64,000 bases of DNA. Source: Hydrogenophaga sp. BPS33. GTDB taxonomy: Bacteria; Pseudomonadota; Gammaproteobacteria; Burkholderiales; Burkholderiaceae_C. Location: positions 5,881,501 to 5,945,500 of the forward strand of contig NZ_CP044549.1 of the NCBI RefSeq assembly GCF_009859475.1, given 5' to 3'. Both the position numbers and the translations under genes were made by a program. Below, piece by piece: positions 1 to 9,533 of this stretch (the stretch's first letter is position 1; each line of letters begins with the position of its first letter). A model generated the notes under the pieces. It saw only the letters and a program-made list of their open reading frames with translations, was not told where the DNA came from and did no database searches.

Positions 1-2820
1 CTCGTCCAGGATGTAGAGCGTGCGCCCGGTATCGCGCTTGCTCAGCTCCAGCGCGAGCTTGACGCGCTGCGCCTCGCCGCCCGAGAGCGTGGTCGCGCTC
101 TGGCCGAGCTGGATGTAAGACAGCCCCACATCCAGCAGCGTCTGCAACTTGCGGTGCAGCGTGGGCACGGCGCCAAAGAAGGCGTGCGCCTGCTCCACCG
201 TCATGTCCAGGATCTGCGCGATGTTGCGGCCCTTGTATTGCACGTCGAGTGTTTCGCGGTTGTAGCGCCGGCCACCACAGACCTCGCAGGGCACGTACAC
301 GTCGGGCAGGAAATGCATCTCCACCTTGACCACACCGTCGCCCTGGCAGGCCTCGCAGCGGCCGCCGGCCACATTGAAGCTGAAGCGGCCCGGCCCATAG
401 CCACGTTCGCGCGCGGTGGGCATCTCTGCCATGAGTTCGCGGATGCCCGTGAACAGGCCGGTGTAGGTGGCGGGGTTGCTGCGCGGCGTGCGGCCGATCG
501 GCGACTGGTCGACGTTGATCACCTTGTCGAAATGCTCGATGCCTTCGATCGCGTCGTGTGCCGCCGGCTCGTCGTGCGAGCGGTAGAGCGTGCGCGCCAC
601 GGCGGCGTAGAGCGTGTCGTTGACGACAGTGGACTTCCCCGACCCCGACACGCCCGTGACGCAGGTGAGCAGCCCCACCGGGAAGGTCACGTTCACGCCC
701 TTGAGGTTGTGGCCGCGCGCGTTGAGCACGCGGATCTCCTGCAGCGCCCCGAGCGTGGCCTGGTGCGCGGCCTCGCGCGCGGCGCGGCGTTCGGCGGCCG
801 GGCTGGGCGCAAAGCGCGGTTTGGCGGCAACGGGTTTGGGCGTCTCGCCGCTCCTGACCACCGGCAACCAGGGCGTGCGCCGGGACGGCACGGCAATGCG
901 GCGCGCGCCGCTGAGGTATTGGCCGGTGAGCGATTCGGAGGCCGCCATGATGTCGCTGCAACTGCCCTGCGCCATCACCCGCCCACCGTGCACGCCCGCG
1001 CCGGGGCCCATGTCGATCACGTGATCGGCGGTGCGGATCATGTCCTCGTCGTGCTCGACCACAAGCACCGTATTGCCCAGGTCGCGCAGGTGCTGCAGGG
1101 TGGCGATGAGGCGGTCGTTGTCGCGCTGGTGCAGACCGATGCTGGGTTCGTCGAGCACGTACATCACACCCGTCAGTCCGCTGCCAATCTGGCTGGCCAG
1201 GCGGATGCGCTGGGCTTCACCGCCGGAGAGCGTGTCCGCACTGCGGTCCAGGCTGAGGTAGTTCAAGCCCACGTCGTTGAGAAACTTCAGACGCTGGCGG
1301 ATTTCGTTGATCACGCGAGCGGCGATGTCACCCTTGGCGCCCTGCAGCTCCAGCGCCTTGAAGTACGCCAGCGATTCGCCGAGCGTGATGTGGCTGATCT
1401 TGTAGATCGGCTGCTTCTGCTCGCCTTCGCCGACGAACACATGGCGTGCCTCGCGGCGCAGGCGCGAGCCCCCACACTCCGGGCAAGGCTGCACGGCGCG
1501 GTAGCGCGCCAGTTCTTCGCGCACGGCAGCGCTGTCGGTCTCGCGGTAACGGCGCTCGAAATTCCGGATGATGCCTTCGAAGGGGTGCTTCTTGCTCACC
1601 TTGCGGCCGGCGCGCTCACCCGATTCGAGCGCGTAGCTGAACTTCACCTCTTCTTCGCCCGAGCCGTACAGCAGCACCTGCTGCACGCGCTCGCCCAGGC
1701 TTTCCCATGGCGCCTCCGCATCAAACTTGTAGTGCGCGCCCAGGCTTTCGATCATCGCGAAGGAATAGCCGTTGCGCCGGTCCCATCCTTTGATCGCACC
1801 GCTGGCCATGCTCAGCGATGGGAAGGCGACCACGCGAGCCGGGTCGAAGAACTCGGTGTGTCCCAATCCGTCGCAGGTCGGGCAGGCGCCCATGGGCGAG
1901 TTGAAGGAAAACAGGCGGGGTTCCAGTTCGCCCACGGTGTAATGGCACATCGGGCAGGCGAAGCGCGCTGAGAAACCGTGCTCGCGCGGTGCCGGGCCTG
2001 CGCCTTCGGCGTCCATTTCCACCGCGAGCGCGCGGCCATCGGCCAGCCGCAACGCGGCCTCGAAACTCTCGGCCAGCCGCTGGCGCAAGGGATTCACTCC
2101 CTCTTCCTCGCCATCGAAGCGCACCTTGATGCGGTCGATCACCACGTCGATGTTGTGTTTCTCGGTTTTCTTGAGCGAGGGCAGCGCTTCGGCCTCGAGC
2201 ACCACGCCGTCAATCCGGAACCGCACGTAGCCCTGCGCCTGCATGTCGGCGAACAGTTCGAGAAACTCGCCCTTCTTCTCGCGCGCCACGGGTGCGAGGA
2301 TCATCAGGCGCGTCCCTTCGGGCAACGCCAGCACCGCGTCCACCATCTGCGCCACGCTCTGAGCGGCCAGCGGCAGGCCGTGGTCCGGACAGTGCGGCGT
2401 ACCGGCCCGCGCATACAGCAGGCGAAGGTAGTCGTGGATTTCGGTGACCGTTCCCACCGTGGAGCGGGGGTTGTGGCTGGTCGCCTTCTGCTCGATGGCG
2501 ATCGCCGGCGACAGGCCCTCGATCAGGTCCACATCGGGTTTGTCCATCAACTGGAGGAACTGCCGGGCGTACGCCGACAAGCTCTCCACGTACCGGCGCT
2601 GGCCTTCGGCGTAGAGCGTGTCGAAAGCCAGGCTGGACTTGCCCGAGCCCGACAGACCGGTGATCACCACCAGCGAATGCTTCGGGATGTCGAGGTCGAC
2701 ATTCTTCAGGTTGTGCGTGCGCGCGCCGCGCACTGTGAGGAAAGCGCTGGCATGCCGCAAGGCGGCAACCAGGTAGCGCGCATCGGGCTCGGACACGGAC
2801 ACGGCTGAGGGAGTCGTCAC
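1..2820 (-). CDS. uvrA: UvrABC excinuclease subunit A (3' end outside window)
   Basis: DNA damage recognition ATPase of nucleotide excision repair. Reading the minus strand gives the first Walker A (GLSGSGKSS, about residue 52), paired zinc-finger cysteines (CPMC, CPTC, CPEC, then CEAC and CEVCGG), a first signature LSGGEAQR, the second Walker A (GVSGSGKST, about residue 722) and a second LSGGEAQR. The frame runs off the window at the second Walker B (LYILDE), so only the last stretch is missing. The start is uncertain: GTG at 2820 has a GGGA nine bases upstream and gives the usual short N-terminus before the ARTHNLKN motif. An in-frame ATG at 2901 has no clear ribosome site. Divergent from the MFS gene. 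I found no LexA-like CTGT-N8-ACAG box in the spacer. Confidence 0.97.
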   Translation of the reverse strand, partial: MTTPSAVSVSEPDARYLVAALRHASAFLTVRGARTHNLKNVDLDIPKHSLVVITGLSGSGKSSLAFDTLYAEGQRRYVESLSAYARQFLQLMDKPDVDLIEGLSPAIAIEQKATSHNPRSTVGTVTEIHDYLRLLYARAGTPHCPDHGLPLAAQSVAQMVDAVLALPEGTRLMILAPVAREKKGEFLELFADMQAQGYVRFRIDGVVLEAEALPSLKKTEKHNIDVVIDRIKVRFDGEEEGVNPLRQRLAESFEAALRLADGRALAVEMDAEGAGPAPREHGFSARFACPMCHYTVGELEPRLFSFNSPMGACPTCDGLGHTEFFDPARVVAFPSLSMASGAIKGWDRRNGYSFAMIESLGAHYKFDAEAPWESLGERVQQVLLYGSGEEEVKFSYALESGERAGRKVSKKHPFEGIIRNFERRYRETDSAAVREELARYRAVQPCPECGGSRLRREARHVFVGEGEQKQPIYKISHITLGESLAYFKALELQGAKGDIAARVINEIRQRLKFLNDVGLNYLSLDRSADTLSGGEAQRIRLASQIGSGLTGVMYVLDEPSIGLHQRDNDRLIATLQHLRDLGNTVLVVEHDEDMIRTADHVIDMGPGAGVHGGRVMAQGSCSDIMAASESLTGQYLSGARRIAVPSRRTPWLPVVRSGETPKPVAAKPRFAPSPAAERRAAREAAHQATLGALQEIRVLNARGHNLKGVNVTFPVGLLTCVTGVSGSGKSTVVNDTLYAAVARTLYRSHDEPAAHDAIEGIEHFDKVINVDQSPIGRTPRSNPATYTGLFTGIRELMAEMPTARERGYGPGRFSFNVAGGRCEACQGDGVVKVEMHFLPDVYVPCEVCGGRRYNRETLDVQYKGRNIAQILDMTVEQAHAFFGAVPTLHRKLQTLLDVGLSYIQLGQSATTLSGGEAQRVKLALELSKRDTGRTLYILDE

Positions 2821-3002
2821 GCCGGTCGATCCCGTCGATATCGGGGCCGGGTTCAAGTTCTGGTTCAAGGCGCTTCGGGTGTGTGGAGGGCAACCGAGCA
2901 TGATAAGCCGCCAACGGGCGGCGAACCCACCTTCCAGCGGCCACCTGCCATTCGCCGACAATACGCCCTCCGCCCGCTTGGGCCCTGCCCAACCCCGCTC
3001 CC

Positions 3003-4256
3003 GTGCCTTCTCTGAGCCCCACCCCCGCCGCCACGGCAGACGCCCCCCCACCCGACGCGGCCCGCATGACCCCGGCCGAACGCCGCGCGAGCGCCTCTCT
3101 GGCGCTGGTGTTTGCCTTGCGCATGCTCGGCTTGTTCATCGTTCTGCCGGTGTTCGCCCTGGAGGCGGCGCGCCTGCCCGGCGGCGACGACCCCGCCCGG
3201 GTGGGCTTTGCCATGGGCCTCTACGGCCTGACCCAGGCCTTCCTGCAGATGCCCGTGGGACTGGCCTCGGACCGCTACGGCCGCAAGCCCGTCATCGTCG
3301 CCGGCTTGCTGCTGTTCGCGCTGGGCAGCGGCATCGCCGCCTGGGCGCCCGATCTCACCTGGCTGGCGATCGGCCGCGCGGTGCAGGGTGCTGGCGCCAT
3401 CTCCGCCGCCGTGACCGCATTTCTTGCCGACGTCACGCGCGACGCCGTGCGCACCAAGGCCATGGCCATGGTCGGCGCCAGCATCGCCTTGATGTTTGCG
3501 CTGTCCCTGGTGTTGGCTCCGATGCTGGCCGGCTGGATCGGCCTGTCCGGCATCTTCGCCGTGACGGGCGTGCTGGCCCTGCTGGCCATCGCGGTGGTGA
3601 TCTGGGTCGCGCCGCCCGAGCCGCGCGAACACCGGCCATCGGACTTGCAGCAAGTGCGCACCAGCCTGGCCGAGGTGCTGCGCGACCGAGGCCTGCTGCG
3701 CCTGAACCTCGGGGTGTTCGTGCTGCACGCGGTGCAACTGGCGATGTGGATGGCCGTGCCCGCCATGCTGGTGTCGGCGGGCCTAGCCAAAGCCGATCAC
3801 GCTCATGTCTACCTGCCGGCCGTGGCCGCATCGCTGCTCGTCATGGGCGGTGTGCTGTTCCCCATGGAGCGCAGGGGCCATCTGCGAACCGCGTTCCTGG
3901 TCTCCATTGCCTTGATCGGCGTGGTGCAACTGGCACTTTGGGCGCTCGCGGGCGCGCAGCCGGGCCTGTGGACGCTGGGCGTGCTGCTTTTTGTGTTCTT
4001 CATCGGATTCAACACACTGGAAGCCAGCCAGCCCAGTCTGGTGTCGCGGCTCGCGCCCGTGCACGCCAGAGGGGCCGCTCTGGGCGTGTACAACACGCTG
4101 CAATCCGTCGGATTCTTCGTCGGTGGCGCGGCCGGTGGCTGGCTGGTGCGCGCCCATGGCGCGCAAGGCCTTTTCGCCGCCTGTGCCGCAGCCGTGCTGG
4201 TGTGGCTGCTGGTGGCGTGGCCGATGCGCGTGCCGCCTCCCGCAAACCGGCGCTGA
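3003..4256 (+). CDS. MFS transporter, YajR-like drug/solute exporter family
   Basis: Inner-membrane major facilitator of 417 residues with about 12 hydrophobic segments. The loop 2-3 signature is seen as [14 protein letters not shown] near residue 95, and the central loop after helix 6 is charged (PPEPREHR). The position between uvrA and ssb is a common Burkholderiales arrangement. The substrate cannot be told from sequence; related proteins are annotated as YajR-like exporters. Start is GTG at 3003; ATG at 3066 is an alternative that removes a Pro/Ala-rich leader. No strong ribosome site decides between them. Confidence 0.9.
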   Translation: MPSLSPTPAATADAPPPDAARMTPAERRASASLALVFALRMLGLFIVLPVFALEAARLPGGDDPARVGFAMGLYGLTQAFLQMPVGLASDRYGRKPVIVAGLLLFALGSGIAAWAPDLTWLAIGRAVQGAGAISAAVTAFLADVTRDAVRTKAMAMVGASIALMFALSLVLAPMLAGWIGLSGIFAVTGVLALLAIAVVIWVAPPEPREHRPSDLQQVRTSLAEVLRDRGLLRLNLGVFVLHAVQLAMWMAVPAMLVSAGLAKADHAHVYLPAVAASLLVMGGVLFPMERRGHLRTAFLVSIALIGVVQLALWALAGAQPGLWTLGVLLFVFFIGFNTLEASQPSLVSRLAPVHARGAALGVYNTLQSVGFFVGGAAGGWLVRAHGAQGLFAACAAAVLVWLLVAWPMRVPPPANRR

Positions 4257-4400
4257 GAACGCATCGTCCATGGCACATGGTGGTGCAGGCCGGCACCAGA
4301 GTCTCCAGGGAGTCGGCCGGCACTTGCGGCACAATGTCAGACCGTTTCTCGTCCGTGCCCCACCCAGCTTCAGCGGCACCCTCTTCAGGACATCACCACC

Positions 4401-4895
4401 ATGGCATCCGTCAACAAAGTCATCCTCGTCGGCAATTGCGGCCGCGACCCCGAAATCCGCTACCTGCCTTCGGGCCAGGCCGTGGCCAACGTCAGCGTGG
4501 CCACCTCCAGCCGGCGCAAGGACCGCAACAGCGGCGAGATGATTGAAGACACGCAATGGCATCGCGTGACGTTCTATGACCGACTGGCTGAAATCGCCGG
4601 CGAATACGTCAAGAAGGGCCGCCCCATCTATGTCGAAGGCCGATTGAAGTACGGCAAGTACACCGGTCAGGACGGCATTGAAAAGAACACCGTGGACATC
4701 ATCGCCACGGAGCTGCAGCTCCTGGGCGGCCGTGAAGGCATGGGCGGCGGCGACGAAGGCGGCGGTGGTGGAGGCTACTCGCGTCCTGCGGCCGCGCCTC
4801 GGGCCCCTGCCCCGGCGCCTCGACAAGCGCCAGCCGCCGCGCCCGCGCGCCAATCCAGCGGCTTCGATGACATGGACGACGACATTCCGTTCTAA
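4401..4895 (+). CDS. ssb: Single-stranded DNA-binding protein
   Basis: Binds ssDNA in replication, recombination and repair. The 164 residues comprise an N-terminal OB fold (residues 1-110: [12 protein letters not shown], then [12 protein letters not shown] and [11 protein letters not shown]), a Gly/Pro/Ala-rich flexible linker and the acidic tip DDMDDDIPF that recruits partner proteins. An AGGA lies 11 bases before the ATG. It follows the MFS gene by about 145 bp, so it probably has its own promoter. Confidence 0.98.
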   Translation: MASVNKVILVGNCGRDPEIRYLPSGQAVANVSVATSSRRKDRNSGEMIEDTQWHRVTFYDRLAEIAGEYVKKGRPIYVEGRLKYGKYTGQDGIEKNTVDIIATELQLLGGREGMGGGDEGGGGGGYSRPAAAPRAPAPAPRQAPAAAPARQSSGFDDMDDDIPF

Positions 4896-4978
4896 ACGTC
4901 CACCGACGCCTTGGCAACCGATCAACGCCCGCCACACTGCATTGGGCATGATCGTTCCACCATCACGGCACACCGCAC

Positions 4979-5638
4979 ATGATCAAAGTCGTCGTCGCTG
5001 AAGATCACGCCTTGGTTCGACAAGGCATTGGCATGCTCCTCAGTGCCAACGGCGACTTCAAGCTGGTGGGAGAAACCGCCTTGGGCAGCGAGGTGGAAGC
5101 GCTGGTGCAGCAGCACCGCCCTGACTTGCTGCTGCTCGACCTCGCGCTCGGCGACAGCTCGGGCATTGAAGTGGCACGCAAAGTCAAGCGGGCAGTGCCG
5201 CAAACGCGCGCACTGATCGTCACCGGCAACGTCTATCCCGGCTCGGTGACCAATGCCTTCGCGGCCGGCGCCGACGGTTTCGTGCTCAAACACGAACAGG
5301 GCGATGAGCTCCTCGGTGCGATCCACGCCGTGCTGTCCGGCAACAGGTACATCAGCCCGCAAGTGGCCAAGGCCATGAGCGCCTCGGCAAGCCACTCCCC
5401 CGAAGGCCCCGAGGTCTCTCAGACGCTCACACCGCGAGAGCAACAGATCGTTCGGTTGATTGCCAAGGGCAGCAGCAACCAGGAAATCGCGGATGCCCTG
5501 CACATCAGCGTGCTCACCGCCCGCAAGCACCGCCAGAACGTCATGATCAAGCTAGGCCTGCACAACGGCGCGGAGATTGCGGCGTACGCCATCAAATCGG
5601 GCCTGTCCGAGGCCCCCGACGTCAGCCGCAACCTCTAG
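4979..5638 (+). CDS. NarL/FixJ-type response regulator (REC-LuxR HTH)
   Basis: Two-component transcription regulator, 219 residues. Receiver domain at about residues 1-118 with acidic pair E8/D9, phosphoacceptor D54 (DLLLLDLALGD), T82 and K104. The C-terminal LuxR-type HTH (about 150-210) begins LTPREQQIVRLIAKGSSNQE. No kinase is adjacent in the same operon. The two hybrid kinases at 7248 and 9530 are the nearest candidates for a partner, but that is inference. No strong ribosome site precedes the ATG. Confidence 0.93.
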   Translation: MIKVVVAEDHALVRQGIGMLLSANGDFKLVGETALGSEVEALVQQHRPDLLLLDLALGDSSGIEVARKVKRAVPQTRALIVTGNVYPGSVTNAFAAGADGFVLKHEQGDELLGAIHAVLSGNRYISPQVAKAMSASASHSPEGPEVSQTLTPREQQIVRLIAKGSSNQEIADALHISVLTARKHRQNVMIKLGLHNGAEIAAYAIKSGLSEAPDVSRNL

Positions 5639-5770
5639 CGGACCAAAAAAGTAACCAAAAATAGTGCACCTGCATTATTGAGCGTCGCATCCGCCCCCTC
5701 CATACTTTGCCCACGGTTGTCGCTCCCTCGCCGATGTCGTCGGTGGATGCGATCGAGATGAACAAGGCAA

Positions 5771-6214
5771 ATGAGGCAGGCCATGAAAGTGATGAGCGCA
5801 GTAGCCCGAGGTGTGATCAAGTGCATGGGCTTCAAGCATGACGTACCGACGTCCGCACACCATACGGAAGCTGGCGACGACATCGACTCCGAACTGAGTC
5901 CTCTCTCGATCCCCGAAGACTACAAGTCGCTTATCTCCTATTGCTTTCGCAGCGTTGGCCTGACCGAGGACCACGTGTCCATCAGTGTGCATCCCGTCGG
6001 TCAGCGGCCATCCGGACTGGAAATCTATGCTGCGTTCGTCAAAGTCATGTGCCGGGACTCGTCAACGACGACCCTGCTCAATGAGATGCCGCACATCGAG
6101 AAGATGATCGACCGCGGAATTCGCCGCAGCGACATGCCCCGCTACAGCAGCTTCGCGGGCCTCTGGTTTCAATCTTCACCGGAACAGGGCGGTTCTTCCG
6201 CCACGATGCACTGA
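5771..6214 (+). CDS. Hypothetical protein, 147 residues
   Basis: No family recognised. The translation looks like a real soluble protein: mixed hydrophobic/charged composition without the Arg/Pro/Ala bias of shadow frames, a conserved-looking core (SLISYCFRSVGLTEDHVSI, IYAAFVKVM) and no signal peptide or membrane segment. A codon-like start at 5771 sits in a run of three in-frame ATGs (5771, 5783, 5792), so the exact N-terminus is open. The 132-bp spacer after the response regulator suggests an independent transcript. Its position between a response regulator and two hybrid kinases makes a signalling-related role possible but unproven. Confidence 0.6.
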   Translation: MRQAMKVMSAVARGVIKCMGFKHDVPTSAHHTEAGDDIDSELSPLSIPEDYKSLISYCFRSVGLTEDHVSISVHPVGQRPSGLEIYAAFVKVMCRDSSTTTLLNEMPHIEKMIDRGIRRSDMPRYSSFAGLWFQSSPEQGGSSATMH

Positions 6215-6246
6215 GACCCAAAGCCGGTGGGCTCAACCGGCCTCGG

Positions 6247-7176
6247 TCACGACAGACCCAGCCGCTTGGGCAGCAGCCCGGCCAAAGCGTACAGCGTGTC
6301 GCGTGCAACACAGGCCCGCATCTTTCTCTGCATCAGCTCGCGCCGCCGTTGGCTGTGCTCCAACAGCGCCGATGCCAACTCATGAGCTTCGAGCACCCCC
6401 ACTCGAAACCCGTTCTCCGCGTTTCGCAGCGTTTCACCCGCCCGCGCAACCCTGGCGGTAGTTGCGGTGACATCGGCCGCTGCTTTCTTGTAGCGAGCCA
6501 GCTCCTCCGAGAACGACACTGGCGCCCGTTTTTCGATGGGTATCGACGCATTGAAAAGGGCCAGTCGTTGCAGCTCTTCAGATTCGATTGGCTCAAAGCG
6601 AGGCTCCTCGCCTTCGAGCTGCACAGGCAACAACCTCGTCAAATGGGTGAACGCGGATCCGGCCAAATTCCAGACCTCGCCCGCCATCATCAGCGACCTT
6701 CGCACTTCGGTCAGGCACTGCTCGAGTTTGCGCAGGTCTGGAGGCTGCATGCTGCCTCTGCGCGCGGGGGCCACGTGCCTCAACCGTTCGAGCGAGGACT
6801 GCACATCCAGCAGATTGAGCAACTGAAGCCGCGACGTATTCAACCGATACCCGGCCTTGAGCGTGTTCAGCAGTCGCTTGTTAAGGCCATCGGACGTGTT
6901 GTGACTCCCGCCCGCCAAACGCACCCGCGCATCCAGTGCAACGAGCTGCAGCACGGTGCGCATATTCGAGGATGGCCGGGGTGCAAACGTCTCTATCGAG
7001 GGGAATCGGCCCGCAGGGGGAAGGCTGTTGCCTTCGTCCAAACGGCCAGGCTCTCTGCACAACACCAACATCTCGACTCTCCAGAAATTCAATGGATCCC
7101 GGGGTCGGTGCGCATGAGGCGAATAGGCCAAGAGGCTGGCATTCCGGGAAGAGCACGCAGTGTCCAATCGAGCCAC
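6247..7176 (-). CDS. TolC-like outer-membrane factor relative, short or truncated
   Basis: 309 residues at most. The C-terminal part (about 230-305) has the helix-turn pattern of TolC-family proteins: a heptad-rich segment with AGETLRNAENGFRVGVLEAH, then HELASALLEHSQRRREL and a closing ALAGLLP. A weaker first copy lies at about 100-185. Typical TolC proteins are about 450 residues with a signal peptide; this reading frame has neither, and its first 70 residues look low-complexity and unconvincing. ATG at 7071 or 6963 are alternative starts. It may be a degraded or specialised cytoplasmic derivative. It faces the hypothetical gene tail-to-tail and is divergent from the kinases. Confidence 0.4.
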   Translation of the reverse strand: MARLDTACSSRNASLLAYSPHAHRPRDPLNFWRVEMLVLCREPGRLDEGNSLPPAGRFPSIETFAPRPSSNMRTVLQLVALDARVRLAGGSHNTSDGLNKRLLNTLKAGYRLNTSRLQLLNLLDVQSSLERLRHVAPARRGSMQPPDLRKLEQCLTEVRRSLMMAGEVWNLAGSAFTHLTRLLPVQLEGEEPRFEPIESEELQRLALFNASIPIEKRAPVSFSEELARYKKAAADVTATTARVARAGETLRNAENGFRVGVLEAHELASALLEHSQRRRELMQRKMRACVARDTLYALAGLLPKRLGLS

Positions 7177-7247
7177 GCCAGGATCAATAACGCGATTGCA
7201 CTATTTGTCGGTCTGCGCCGCATCAAGGCGCGCCAGCGTGCGCTACC

Positions 7248-9533
7248 ATGCTTTGCCCCAATCGAGCCCGTTCAACCAACGTGACGTCCAACCCCAAGAT
7301 TCCTTGGAGATTTGTACCGGGCCTCGGGGTCAGCCTGCGGGCGGACGGTACGCTGCTGGACGCCACGGACGGTTTTCTCGAACGGATGGGCATGCCCCCA
7401 ATGACAGCCGCCACATGGTTGCAAACCCTGGCAGGCCCATCGCGCGACGCACTGCTGTCGGCCCTGAAACATCCGCACGACTTCGAGCTGCACCTGGAAT
7501 GCCTCGGCGCCGAGGACGGCGGTTCGGCATGGCTGGCATGCACGGCTTGGTGGTCGCCCGAGCACGGGCACCACACGTGCTTCCTGGCGGACGTCAGCGC
7601 CGCCGAGGACGCGCGCCGCGCCGCACAAGGGTTCTCGCAGCGCTTGCGAATGCTCTTCGAGCACGTTCCGATGATGGTGGCGTATTTCGGTCCACGCCCC
7701 GGCGCGCGATGTCTGTTTGCCAACCAGCAGTTCGCCGAAATGCTCGGTTGGGATGAAAGATCGATCCTTGACAGGTCCGCCAGACGCGTGGTGGGCAGGG
7801 CCCTGCTGCGAGAAGTTTTCCAGAATGCCCGCCCGTTGTTCCAACAACGCCTTACCGTGGTTTTCCAGTGCAGCGCCAAGGCGCCAGACGGACACTGCAA
7901 GCGACTGGAGGTCACGATGGTTCCCGACATCGGCGCAGGTGGCCACGTCATCGGGACCCATGTCCTGATGACGGATGTCACCGATGCACACCTGGCCGAA
8001 GCTGCCTTGCGCGAGTCGCAAGACCGCCTGTCCAAGTTCATGGAAGCGAGCACGGAAGGGGTGCTGTTCCACCGCGATGGCGTGATCACGGACGCCAACC
8101 CCGCCGCGTGCAAGCTCTACGGCGCGGACCTGTCCTCTTTGCTGGGCAAGAGCATCTTCGACTTCGTCACACCCGATCACCTGGGCACAGCCCTGCGCAC
8201 CGTCGCACTGCCCACCGACGCGCGCCTGGAGAGCGAGATCGTCACCGCCCAGGGCGAGCGCATTCCCGTGGAAGTGATCGGGCGCTCCTTGCTGCGCTTT
8301 GGCGAGCAACTGAGCATGGTGATCCTGCGCGATATCCGCGACCGCCGCCAGGCCCAGGTGCGCATTCAGGAACTCATCATGGGCTTGCGCACCGAGAAGG
8401 ACCGCGCCGAGGGGGCCGACCGCGCCAAGTCGGTCTTTCTGGCCGCAGCCAGCCACGATCTGCGCCAGCCCATCCACGCCCTGGGCCTGTTCCTCACCGC
8501 GCTGCGCTCCATGGCCCAGGCCCCCAGCGTGCCAGCTGCCGAGCTGGGCCTGATCTGCCGGCGCATGCAGGCTTCGCTCGACGGCCTGGGGCAGTTGCTC
8601 AACATGCTGCTGGATGTCTCTCGCCTGGATGCCAACGCGGTAGAGGTCACCCGAGGCCCCTCCAGCCTGGCCCAGCTGTTGGCCGAGCTCGATCAGGAGT
8701 TCCAACCGCTGGCGCAGGAGAAGGGCTTGCGCTTGCGCATGGTGGACAGCGCCTTGTGGGTACACACCGATCTCACGGTGCTGCGCCGCATCCTGGCCAA
8801 TCTGCTGTCCAACGCGGTGCGCTACACCCACCGCGGACGGATCTTGCTGGTCTGCCGCTCGCGCGCCCAGGAGGTGGAGATCCAGGTCTGGGACCAGGGC
8901 ATCGGCATTGCCGATGAGCAGCGCGAGGCGATTTTCGAGGAGTTCTATCAGATCGGGCCGTCCACGGCGCGCAACCACGAGTCGCACGGCATGGGCCTGG
9001 GTTTGTCCATCGTCAAGCGCTCGGCCCAGTTGCTGCAGGCGCCGCTGCAGGTGCGCTCACAGCCAGGGCACGGCTCGATGTTCTCGATCCGCCTGCCTCG
9101 CTGCGAGGCGCCTGCCCAGGCGCTGGGCACTGCCTCGGAGCCCGCCTACGCGCGCACGGCCAACAGCCGCGGTGTGCTGGTGATCGATGACGATGCGCAG
9201 GTGCTCCATGCCATGCACAGCGTGCTCACGGCCTGGGGCCATCGCGTCTTCTGTGCCCACTCGCCCGATGAGGCCGTCCTCATGGCCGCCCAACACGGAA
9301 CGCAGATCGATGTGCTCATCTCCGACTACCGTCTGGGCGGCGTGGTCACCGCCGTGGAGACCATCCAGGCCGTGCACACATGCCTGCAGCGCGAGATCCC
9401 CACCTACATCCTCACCGGCGATACCTCCCCCCAGCGCATCCAGGAAGCTTCCATCCTCGGCTTCCCGCTCGTGCACAAACCCGTCGATGCCCATACCTTG
9501 CGGGCCGTCATGATGGACGCCGCGCTGTCATGA
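7248..9533 (+). CDS. PAS-PAS-PAS hybrid histidine kinase (copy 1)
   Basis: 761 residues with no membrane segment. A degenerate PAS-like N-terminus (about 25-125) and a second PAS (about 130-250, FANQQFAEMLGWDERSIL) are unique to this copy. Then come a third PAS (about 262-375), a HisKA with H403 in the HDLRQPIHAL-type H-box, HATPase_c (N box LLSNAVRYT, G box GMGLGLSIV) and a C-terminal receiver with D693 (DVLISDYRLGG). Everything from 8024 to 9506 is nearly identical to the next gene. The start is ATG at 7248; the body of the protein is certain. The stop overlaps the ATG of copy 2 as ATGA, so the pair is co-transcribed. Confidence 0.93.
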   Translation: MLCPNRARSTNVTSNPKIPWRFVPGLGVSLRADGTLLDATDGFLERMGMPPMTAATWLQTLAGPSRDALLSALKHPHDFELHLECLGAEDGGSAWLACTAWWSPEHGHHTCFLADVSAAEDARRAAQGFSQRLRMLFEHVPMMVAYFGPRPGARCLFANQQFAEMLGWDERSILDRSARRVVGRALLREVFQNARPLFQQRLTVVFQCSAKAPDGHCKRLEVTMVPDIGAGGHVIGTHVLMTDVTDAHLAEAALRESQDRLSKFMEASTEGVLFHRDGVITDANPAACKLYGADLSSLLGKSIFDFVTPDHLGTALRTVALPTDARLESEIVTAQGERIPVEVIGRSLLRFGEQLSMVILRDIRDRRQAQVRIQELIMGLRTEKDRAEGADRAKSVFLAAASHDLRQPIHALGLFLTALRSMAQAPSVPAAELGLICRRMQASLDGLGQLLNMLLDVSRLDANAVEVTRGPSSLAQLLAELDQEFQPLAQEKGLRLRMVDSALWVHTDLTVLRRILANLLSNAVRYTHRGRILLVCRSRAQEVEIQVWDQGIGIADEQREAIFEEFYQIGPSTARNHESHGMGLGLSIVKRSAQLLQAPLQVRSQPGHGSMFSIRLPRCEAPAQALGTASEPAYARTANSRGVLVIDDDAQVLHAMHSVLTAWGHRVFCAHSPDEAVLMAAQHGTQIDVLISDYRLGGVVTAVETIQAVHTCLQREIPTYILTGDTSPQRIQEASILGFPLVHKPVDAHTLRAVMMDAALS
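8024..9506 (+). repeat. Direct repeat, unit A (kinase/receiver half of copy 1)
   Basis: 1483 bp matched by unit B at a constant offset of 2270 bp with no internal indel. By eye I find six substitutions: 8243, 8313, 8573, 8576, 8642 and 8745, of which 8313 (Ser to Arg) and 8745 (Asp to Asn) change the protein. The last 761 bp are identical. Confidence 0.97.

Noticed and set aside
154..1971. Plus-strand frame of 605 codons opposite uvrA
   Set aside because: Shadow of a high-GC gene: His/Arg/Ala-rich text, no family match, whereas the opposite strand encodes a complete UvrA pattern.
2821..4400. SOS (LexA) box controlling uvrA or ssb
   Set aside because: No CTGT-N8-ACAG-like palindrome seen in either upstream region.
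7272..8987. Minus-strand frame of 571 codons opposite kinase copy 1, and its twin at 9548-11257
   Set aside because: Antisense shadows; their mutual similarity merely reflects the DNA repeat in the kinase genes.
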